Shown here: piece by piece, positions 1 through 4,448 of the stretch | How the letters are laid out: each line of letters starts with the position of its first letter | Numbering within the stretch: position 1 is the first letter of the stretch | Assembly: GCA_964414415.1 (NCBI GenBank) | Contig: CAYPWJ010000039.1 | Coordinates: 1-6,551 of the forward strand | Origin: CAZESS01 sp964414415 | GTDB taxonomy: Archaea; Thermoplasmatota; E2; UBA202; DSCA01 | Length of the DNA stretch: 6,551 nucleotides | Direction of reading: 5' to 3' | Position numbers and translations under genes: made by a program | The notes under the pieces: generated by a model | What the model was told of the DNA's origin: nothing | Database searches by the model: none | The model's input: only the letters and a program-made list of their open reading frames with translations

Positions 1-1538
1 CCGAGGGCAACGTGCTGCTGCTCGACGAGCACGGCGACATCGTGCTGCCGCTGCACGAGCAGTCATGGTCGCAGCGTGAACTCCGGCCGAAGCACAGCTA
101 CGCGTTTCCCCCCGATCGATGCGACCCGTTTACCCTGCAGCTGTCCGCCTTCCAGGACCTGTTCAACCGGAGCAGCAGCGACGTGGTCCGCACACTGGTG
201 CTCGACGTCAACGTCCCCGGGAAATGGAGCGAGGAGATCTGCCGGCAGGCCGACGTCGACAAACACGCCGCAGCCGGGGGCCTGAGCGACAGCGCGATGC
301 GGCGGCTGTGGCAGACGCTTGAGGCGCTGCTCGACCGGTTCCGGGAACGACGCTTCGACCCGGTCATCCTCGAGGGCAACGGCGACGCCGACGTGCTGCC
401 GGTGCCGCTGTCCATCCACCGCGACGGCCAGCTTCGCCGCTATGAGACGTTCCAGCAGGCGCTCGACGCCTTCTACCAGCAGATACACGAGCCGGAGGAG
501 GAGACAGCCAGAGAAGTCGAGCGGGGCAAGCTCCAGCGGCGCATCGAACAGCAGCGCCAGGCCATCGAGGGCTTCGAGCAGCAGACGGCTGCCGCGCGGC
601 GGCGCGGCGACGCGATCTACACCAACTACCAGCTCTGCCAGGAGCTGCTGACGGCAGCGCGGGAAAACATCGACGAGTACGACGGCGACGCGCTCCGGCG
701 CTTTTCGTATCCCGACGTCGAGGCGACGCTTCCCTTCCAGGACCAGGAGGTAGAGGTCACGCTGGACATCCGGAAAAACGTGCCGCAGAACGCAAACGCC
801 TACTACGAGCAGGAAAAAAAGATCAGGGAAAAAATCACGGGTGCCAGGGAGGCCATGGAGACCACCAGGCGCATCCTCGAGCAGGAGGAGACGCCGGTGG
901 CGGAGCAGCGCGAAGAGACGGCGGAGGAGACCTTCTGGTTCGAGGACTACCGCTGGTGTCTCTCCTCAGACGGCAACCTCGTCATCTGCGGGCGGGACGC
1001 CGCCACGAACGAGGACGTCGTGAAGAAACACATGGAGCAGCACGACCGATATGTGCACGCCGACCTGCACGGCGCCCCCTCATGCGTGGTCAAAGCACAG
1101 GCACCGGACGGCGAAAAACAATCGATTTCCGAGGCGACGCTCGAAGAGGCCTGCCAGTTTGCCCTGTCGCACTCCTCCGCCTGGAAGCAGTACGCCAGCG
1201 GAGGCGCCTACTGGGTCCAGCCCGGGCAGGTATCCAAAACACCGGAGTCAGGCGAGCATCTACCCACCGGCGCCTTCGTCATCCGTGGAAACCGGCACTA
1301 CGTCAAATGCCCCGTGCGGCTCGCCGTCGGCCTCGTCGAGGTCATGGGAGCACGCAAGGTGATGGTGGGGCCACCCGGAGCAGTGGCGGCACATGCACAC
1401 GAGCAGCTGACCATCGAGCCGGGGCCGACGGACAAAAACGAGGTCGCCCGTAAGCTGGCGGAGCGGTTCGGCGCCGACGTGGAGACACTCCAGCAGCAGC
1501 TGCCGCCCGGCGACCTGCGGGTGCAGGAGAAACAATGA
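1..1538 (+). CDS. rqcH: RqcH/NEMF (Rqc2) family ribosome quality-control protein, 5' end missing
   Basis: Archaeal member of the NFACT family (bacterial RqcH, yeast Rqc2, human NEMF), which binds the large ribosomal subunit carrying a stalled peptidyl-tRNA. Bacterial and eukaryotic relatives add C-terminal tails to the nascent chain. The reading frame is open to the left edge; the first visible residues, EGNVLLLDEHGDIVLP, match the interior of the NFACT-N domain, so roughly the first 110-130 residues lie outside the window and the GTG at 12 is not the start. A helix-hairpin-helix-like segment follows near 205-275. Two charged coiled-coil helices lie near 489-606 and 795-905. The NFACT-R (DUF814) domain begins near 928 (FWFEDYRWCLSSDGNLVICG) and contains the signature HADLHGAPS at 1056-1082. 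The C-terminal part (GNRHYVKCPVRLAVGLVEVMG) fits archaeal homologues. The catalytic NFACT-N residues cannot be checked here. The stop overlaps the pelota start (ATGA). Family identification is firm; tailing activity in archaea is inference. Confidence 0.93.
   Translation, partial: EGNVLLLDEHGDIVLPLHEQSWSQRELRPKHSYAFPPDRCDPFTLQLSAFQDLFNRSSSDVVRTLVLDVNVPGKWSEEICRQADVDKHAAAGGLSDSAMRRLWQTLEALLDRFRERRFDPVILEGNGDADVLPVPLSIHRDGQLRRYETFQQALDAFYQQIHEPEEETAREVERGKLQRRIEQQRQAIEGFEQQTAAARRRGDAIYTNYQLCQELLTAARENIDEYDGDALRRFSYPDVEATLPFQDQEVEVTLDIRKNVPQNANAYYEQEKKIREKITGAREAMETTRRILEQEETPVAEQREETAEETFWFEDYRWCLSSDGNLVICGRDAATNEDVVKKHMEQHDRYVHADLHGAPSCVVKAQAPDGEKQSISEATLEEACQFALSHSSAWKQYASGGAYWVQPGQVSKTPESGEHLPTGAFVIRGNRHYVKCPVRLAVGLVEVMGARKVMVGPPGAVAAHAHEQLTIEPGPTDKNEVARKLAERFGADVETLQQQLPPGDLRVQEKQ
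1525..1529 (+). promoter_or_regulatory. Shine-Dalgarno site of pelota
   Basis: AGGAG lies inside the last codons of the rqcH gene, five bases before the pelota ATG at 1535. It fits the archaeal 16S 3' end (CCUCC). With the ATGA stop-start overlap it indicates translational coupling of the two genes and fixes the pelota start. Confidence 0.8.
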
Positions 1539-2551
1539 AGATACTCAGCCAGGACCGAGACGAAGGCACGATACAGATACGGGTCCAGTCGACGGACGAC
1601 TGCTGGCATCTCTACAACCTGCTGGAGGAAGGCGACAGAGCCGCGGCGTTCACCCAGCGGACCAGCCAGCAACCGCAGGACAAAACCCGGGCCGGCAAGG
1701 GAGAAAAAGAAAGCATGTATCTGACGCTCGAAGTCACCGACGTCGGCTTCCAGCGCTTCTCCGACCGGCTGCGCATCCAGGGCGTCATCGCGGAGGGACC
1801 ACAGGACCTCGGCAAGCACCACACCTTCAACGTCACCCCGGGGACGACCCTGACCATCGAGAAGGAATGGAGGCCGATGCATCTCAAGCGGCTGCAAAAA
1901 GCCGTCGAGGCCAGCCGGCAGCCGAGCATCATCGTGCTGGCCATGGACGAAGACGAGGCAACCATCGCGTTCATCCACCAGTACGGCGTGGAGCAAAAAG
2001 CACACATCACCTCGGGGCGCAGCGGCAAACAGTACGAGAGCGACAGCACCGAGCACCAATACTACGGCGACATCTACGCCAAGCTGCAGCAGTACGACCT
2101 GCCGCTCGTCATCGTCGGCCCCGGGTTCGCCAAGGAAAACTTCCTGTCATTCACCCAGGACAAGGGAGACCTCGACCGGTACATCGTGGAGACAACCGGC
2201 CACGCGGGCATGGCCGGCGTCAAAGAAGCCATGAACCGCGGGATCGTGGAGCGCATCGTGGAGGCATCGACACTGGCCCGCGAGTCACGGCAGGTCGAGG
2301 AACTGCTGGAGGCCATCGCCACGGATGCACCGGTCACCTACGGCGACGACGAGGTAGCGCGGGCCATCGAGCTCGGCGCCGCAGAGCGTGTGCTCGTCCT
2401 GTCGAACCTCCTGCATGAAAAAGAGACACTGCTGGAACAGGCAGAGCAGATGGGCGCCGAGGTGCACGCCATCAGCGACGTCCACGAGAGCGGAGAAAAA
2501 CTCGACGCGCTCGGCGGCATCGCCGCGTTTTTGCGCTACCGCATCAGCTGA
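1535..2551 (+). CDS. pelA: Pelota (aDom34), ribosome rescue factor
   Basis: Archaeal pelota/Dom34, the eRF1 paralogue that enters the empty A site of stalled ribosomes with aEF1A and, with ABCE1, splits the subunits. The 338-residue length is normal for the family. Three domains can be followed: an N-terminal Sm-like domain (about 1-130, beginning MKILSQDRDEGTIQIRV), a central eRF1-like domain (about 131-260, with IIVLAMDEDEATIAF, the conserved GPGFAKENF at 195-203, and HAGMAGVKEAMNRG at 223-236), and a C-terminal domain (about 263-338, with VTYGDDEVARAIELGAAERVLVLSNLL). No GGQ peptide-release motif is present, as expected for pelota rather than aRF1. The gene overlaps rqcH by four bases and has an AGGAG SD, so it is the second gene of a ribosome-rescue operon. 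Its stop at 2549-2551 runs past the stop of the convergent minus-strand gene by 8 bases. I see no clear U-rich terminator after it; a T5 run at 2528-2532 lies inside the gene. Confidence 0.95.
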   Translation: MKILSQDRDEGTIQIRVQSTDDCWHLYNLLEEGDRAAAFTQRTSQQPQDKTRAGKGEKESMYLTLEVTDVGFQRFSDRLRIQGVIAEGPQDLGKHHTFNVTPGTTLTIEKEWRPMHLKRLQKAVEASRQPSIIVLAMDEDEATIAFIHQYGVEQKAHITSGRSGKQYESDSTEHQYYGDIYAKLQQYDLPLVIVGPGFAKENFLSFTQDKGDLDRYIVETTGHAGMAGVKEAMNRGIVERIVEASTLARESRQVEELLEAIATDAPVTYGDDEVARAIELGAAERVLVLSNLLHEKETLLEQAEQMGAEVHAISDVHESGEKLDALGGIAAFLRYRIS

Positions 2552-3164
2552 CTTCGACTTTCTCGATGCTGTACTTGTAGTAGGTGTACTCGAACGTGAC
2601 GGTGTAATCGTTGCCCCGGTCCAGCAGGAACGGCTTCGTGTCGATGCCGACGGTGGCCGTCCAGTCGCCGGTACCCGTGCTGCTCAGGTAGTCCTCCTTC
2701 ACGATGCGCTCCGCCTCGCTTCTATTGGACGCGTTGAGCTGCATCGACTGCGGCCTGTCGGCGATGTCCGCCGTGACCGTCACCGGGCTGCTATACCCGC
2801 TGGCTTTGCCGCCGCCCGACAAGCTGACGCCGGACGGCGCCGAGACACGGAGAGACAGCATGTCAGACCAGTTCCAGGGGATGATGAAGCCGGTCGCCCA
2901 GTCGTCAGTCCACTTCAGGGTGACGGTGACGGTGTCAAGCCCGTGCTCCGAGACGCTAAAGTTTTGCTGGCTGGTTGCGCCCTTGTCAACGTGTCCCTCG
3001 CCGGGGAGCGTCGCCGTTTTCTTGTCCCAGTTGACGTTGAAGGCATACTGCGGCTCCGGTTTCTCCGCCGATGAGACATCCTGCTCCTGATACACGACGC
3101 CGATGAGCGCTATTATGACGATAATGACACCTGCAGCAACAACGATTTTATCCCGTCTGTCCAT
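2544..3164 (-). CDS. Membrane-anchored extracellular protein of unknown family (206 aa)
   Basis: I do not recognise the family. The protein starts MDRRDKIVVAAGVIIVIIAL: a short charged N-terminus followed by one hydrophobic segment at about residues 7-25, then a long hydrophilic region, so it is probably a signal-anchored protein facing outward, or one with a cleaved signal peptide. The outer part is rich in Thr, Ser, Val and aromatics in alternating patterns (TVTVTLKWTDDW; YTVTFEYTYYKYSIEKVEV), which suggests a beta-sandwich. It has four N-glycosylation sequons (N68-FS, N98-WS, N144-AS, N147-RS) and no cysteine. The ATG at 3164 is supported by an SD (AAGGTGAT) just upstream and a TATA box 40 bases away. 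Codon use is GC-rich like its neighbours. It is transcribed alone, convergent to pelota and divergent from the small ORF at 3291. Topology is well supported; function is unknown. Confidence 0.85.
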   Translation of the reverse strand: MDRRDKIVVAAGVIIVIIALIGVVYQEQDVSSAEKPEPQYAFNVNWDKKTATLPGEGHVDKGATSQQNFSVSEHGLDTVTVTLKWTDDWATGFIIPWNWSDMLSLRVSAPSGVSLSGGGKASGYSSPVTVTADIADRPQSMQLNASNRSEAERIVKEDYLSSTGTGDWTATVGIDTKPFLLDRGNDYTVTFEYTYYKYSIEKVEVS

Positions 3165-3167
3165 AAC

Positions 3168-3175
3168 ATCACCTT
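3168..3175 (-). promoter_or_regulatory. Shine-Dalgarno site of the 206-aa membrane protein gene
   Basis: Read on the minus strand this is AAGGTGAT. The GGTGAT part is complementary to the end of archaeal 16S rRNA (AUCACCUCC). It sits three bases before the ATG at 3164. This is one of the few clear SD sites here, and the gene is also the one whose TATA box is far enough away to leave a leader. Confidence 0.65.
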
Positions 3176-3199
3176 GGTGTATACGGAAAGGTGTTTTTG

Positions 3200-3209
3200 T
3201 TTATAAAAT
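3200..3209 (-). promoter_or_regulatory. TATA box of the 206-aa membrane protein gene
   Basis: ATTTTATAAA on the minus strand, centred about 40 bases before the ATG at 3164. With the usual archaeal spacing of about 25 bases to the start of transcription, the message would begin near 3178-3180 and carry a leader of about 15 bases, enough to hold the SD at 3168-3175. Confidence 0.65.
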
Positions 3210-3215
3210 TTAGCC

Positions 3216-3240
3216 CCTGCCATGGACCACGCCAGGCAGG
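3216..3240. promoter_or_regulatory. Imperfect dyad between two divergent promoters, possible operator
   Basis: CCTGCCATGG (3216-3225) and CCAGGCAGG (3232-3240) are reverse complements apart from one extra A, separated by the six bases ACCACG. The dyad is GC-rich within an AT-rich island and lies between the minus-strand TATA box (3200-3209) and the plus-strand TATA box (3264-3271), upstream of both. A regulator bound here could act on both promoters. There is no direct evidence for a binding protein; a chance palindrome is possible. Confidence 0.4.
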
Positions 3241-3263
3241 CGACATCGAAACATCACACGATA

Positions 3264-3271
3264 TTATAAAA
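3264..3271 (+). promoter_or_regulatory. TATA box of the small ORF / RNA at 3291
   Basis: TTATAAAA, followed by more A residues, is the strongest plus-strand TATA match in the intergenic island. Its centre is about 24 bases before the ATG at 3291, so transcription should begin at or next to that ATG, as in a leaderless archaeal message. The same site would also serve a non-coding RNA starting near 3291. Confidence 0.6.
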
Positions 3272-3290
3272 AATTCCGAAAACTACATAT

Positions 3291-3362
3291 ATGACGGAAG
3301 ACTATACCTATTACGGGAAGGATAGGCTGGTAGTTGTTAGAGTGCATCCCATCCCCTCCTAA
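3291..3362 (+). CDS. Candidate leaderless small ORF, 23 codons
   Basis: An ATG at 3291 opens 23 codons ending in TAA at 3360-3362. The peptide begins MTEDYTYYGKDRLVVV and ends in HPIPS; it is soluble-looking, with no membrane segment and no cysteine. A TATA box is centred about 24 bases upstream, the same leaderless spacing seen before glyA, the moeB-like gene and the 300-aa surface protein. There is no SD, as expected for a leaderless start. About 14 of 22 sense codons after the ATG end in G or C, lower than the neighbouring genes but higher than expected for this AT-rich stretch. The ORF overlaps the 5' arm and loop of the stem-loop at 3315-3393, so the same transcript may be coding, structural or both. 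I know no matching family. Confidence 0.4.
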   Translation: MTEDYTYYGKDRLVVVRVHPIPS

Positions 3363-3393
3363 AAACACTCTTTTTCTCTGCCTATCCTTTCCC
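3315..3393 (+). repeat. Inverted repeat forming the outer stem of the candidate RNA
   Basis: The arms are 3315-3327 and 3380-3393, exact complements apart from one extra T in the right arm, with 52 bases between them. They contain mixed sequence, not simple repeats, so chance is unlikely for a 13-pair match within 80 bases. The repeat is the only long inverted repeat I found in the window. On the opposite strand it would lie downstream of the moaD-like gene, so it could also serve as a 3' structure of that message. Confidence 0.7.
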
Positions 3394-3443
3394 ATTTCCT
3401 CCTTTTATTGCACAAGGGTTCAGTGCACGAGGCAGCGGCCACG

Positions 3444-3689
3444 CTATCCACCGCCCACCGGCGACAGGAGCGCTATCTCGTCTCCCTCCACAAGTGTCTC
3501 ACCGGCCTCCGCCACGCGGTGATTGCGGGAGACCACGGTTGTCGAGCGAAGCTCCTCCAGACCTGGATACCGGCGCATGAGCTCATCGAGCAGGTCACCG
3601 ACCGTGGCGCCCGGATCGACGTCGAGCGTGACGCGGCGCTCCCCAGCAGCCGTGCGATGCGCCGCGAAAAAAGAGACGACGACCTCCAT
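3444..3689 (-). CDS. MoaD/ThiS-like ubiquitin-fold sulfur carrier protein
   Basis: An 81-residue beta-grasp protein of the MoaD/ThiS/SAMP superfamily. It starts MEVVVSFFAAHRTAAG, has the typical ATVGDLLDELMRRYPGLEEL helix region (residues 28-47) and the GDEIALLSPVGGG end (69-81). The C-terminal Gly-Gly is the residue pair adenylated by an E1 enzyme and then charged as thiocarboxylate (molybdopterin, thiazole or tRNA sulfur transfer) or joined to lysines (SAMP). The ATG at 3687-3689 shares one base with the TGA of the upstream E1-like gene, and a G-run at 3695-3700 may serve as SD, so the two are coupled. A TTG eight codons upstream is less likely because it would add residues ahead of the first beta strand and deepen the overlap. 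MoaD-like length and the SPVGGG end favour MoaD over ThiS, but the pathway cannot be settled from sequence alone. Confidence 0.88.
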   Translation of the reverse strand: MEVVVSFFAAHRTAAGERRVTLDVDPGATVGDLLDELMRRYPGLEELRSTTVVSRNHRVAEAGETLVEGDEIALLSPVGGG

Positions 3690-4420
3690 CACGTCCCCCC
3701 GCAGGCAGGGCAACCCGGTCGTCGTTCGACAGCGACATGGTCAACGTGGAGGCAGCCTGCATCGTACACGAAAAGCGTGTCCGTCAGCAGCGGCGTGACA
3801 CCCGCCAGCCATTTGACGGCCTCCGTCGCCTGCACGGCCCCGATGGTACCGACGACGCTGCCGAGCACCGGCGTCTCACGCTCCCCGGGAGAACCGGGAA
3901 ACACACAGCGGAGACACGCACTCCTGCCCGGCACGACGGTCAAAGCCTGCCCATGCAGCTCGCCGACGCCGCCGTGGACAAGCGGGCGGCGAAGCCGCAG
4001 CGCAGCGTCGTTAAGCACATAGCGGGCGGCGAAGCTGTCAAGACAGTCGAGCAGGATGTCCGCGTCCCGCAGCAGCTCCACAGCGTTGTCCCCCCGGAGC
4101 CGCTCCCGCCGCGGGACAACCTCGACGTCCCCGTTCAGGCTGGAAAGCACGGCGGCGGCCCGCTCGACCTTCGGCTGCCCGACGTCCGCCTCGCGGTAGA
4201 GCACCTGCCTGGTCAGGTTGGACACCTCGACCCTGTCGTCGTCCACCAGGATCAGACGGCCGACGCCCGCCGCAGCGAGATACAGCGCGGCAGCGGAGCC
4301 AAGACCCCCGAGACCGACGACCGCCGCGGTGCCACCGAGCAGTTTCTCCTGCCCCTCCCCCCCGATGCAGGGAACGGCTATCTGCCGGGCGTAGCGCCCA
4401 CGCTGACGCTTCGATAACAT
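3689..4420 (-). CDS. MoeB/ThiF/HesA-like E1 adenylyltransferase
   Basis: A 243-residue E1-like enzyme that would use ATP to adenylate the C-terminal glycine of the MoaD-like partner encoded next to it. The N-terminal RYARQIAVPCIGGEGQEKLL (residues 9-28) is typical of MoeB. The nucleotide-binding loop is GLGGLGS (36-42), followed by the acidic strand end LVDDD (58-62), NLTRQ (68-72, with R71), K84, and DCLDSFAARYVLND (125-138). Two CxxC pairs (C169/C172 and C237/C240) should bind zinc. There is no rhodanese domain, so this is the short form. The stretch after the first zinc pair, PGSPGERETPVLGSVVGTIG, is short and lacks the cysteine that many MoeB/ThiF/UbaA proteins carry before this segment. 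The ATG at 4420 fits the family N-terminus and has a TATA-like box about 25 bases upstream; an in-frame ATG at 4462 would overlap glyA. The gene overlaps the carrier gene by one base. Confidence 0.9.
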   Translation of the reverse strand: MLSKRQRGRYARQIAVPCIGGEGQEKLLGGTAAVVGLGGLGSAAALYLAAAGVGRLILVDDDRVEVSNLTRQVLYREADVGQPKVERAAAVLSSLNGDVEVVPRRERLRGDNAVELLRDADILLDCLDSFAARYVLNDAALRLRRPLVHGGVGELHGQALTVVPGRSACLRCVFPGSPGERETPVLGSVVGTIGAVQATEAVKWLAGVTPLLTDTLFVYDAGCLHVDHVAVERRPGCPACGGT

Positions 4421-4442
4421 ACAGGTGGCAGCACGTCGTCCC

Positions 4443-4448
4443 TTATAT
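4443..4448 (-). promoter_or_regulatory. Possible TATA box of the moeB-like gene, including the glyA stop codon
   Basis: On the minus strand the end of glyA reads CCATATAAGG, and the TATA-like core ATATAA contains the glyA stop TAA. Its centre is about 25 bases before the ATG at 4420, the leaderless spacing. No SD is visible in the 22-base gap, which fits a leaderless start or reinitiation after glyA. Chance resemblance is possible because the core is short. Confidence 0.45.

Larger units (their letters stand above)
3291..3406 (+). ncRNA. Candidate structured small RNA with anti-SD loop
   Basis: The predicted transcript folds into a long hairpin. The outer stem pairs GGGAAGGATAGGC (3315-3327) with GCCTATCCTTTCCC (3380-3393), 13 pairs with one bulged T. 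The inner stem pairs AGAGTG (3339-3344) with CACTCT (3366-3371). The apical loop (3345-3365) is C-rich and contains CCCCTCCT; a second CCTCCT lies just after the outer stem at 3398-3403. CCUCCU is the anti-Shine-Dalgarno sequence of 16S rRNA, so both unpaired C-rich stretches could bind SD sites of messages. T-runs at 3371-3375 and 3403-3406 could end transcription. The 3' end is a guess, and a competing short pairing (CCTAT 3307-3311 with ATAGG 3322-3326) exists. The role is inferred from structure only. Confidence 0.4.

Noticed and set aside
12..14. GTG as the start of the RqcH gene
   Set aside because: The frame is open to the left edge and the visible sequence aligns to the interior of NFACT-N, so the gene begins outside the window.
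1298..2059. 253-codon open frame on the minus strand opposite rqcH and pelota
   Set aside because: It spans the junction of two firmly identified genes on the other strand; long antisense frames are common in GC-rich DNA and the protein resembles no family.
2388..3074. 228-codon plus-strand frame across the end of pelota and the 206-aa gene
   Set aside because: It is out of frame with pelota, antisense to the membrane-protein gene and has a low-complexity Arg/Ala/Val-rich composition typical of shadow frames.
3315..3393. Stem-loop as a simple bacterial-type terminator
   Set aside because: The arms are 52 bases apart and not directly followed by a T-run at the stem end; archaeal termination depends on U-runs rather than such hairpins.
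3264..3395. Minus-strand small ORFs of 43 and 27 codons (ATG at 3393-3395 or 3345-3347), each with AGGAGG upstream
   Set aside because: AGGAGG on this strand is the complement of the CCUCCU motifs. The first ATG is only two bases from it. The second has good spacing, but third positions are AT-rich (about 10 of 26 GC), unlike real genes here, and the only promoter candidate is a weak AATAAAAG at 3402-3410. Not excluded.
3315..3430. tRNA-like segment (GGTTCA at 3418-3423 resembling a T-loop)
   Set aside because: No acceptor stem, anticodon arm or D-loop consensus could be placed around it.
3737..4417. 226-codon plus-strand frame opposite the E1-like gene
   Set aside because: Antisense to a gene with clear motifs; rich in Arg, Pro and Gly without recognisable domains.
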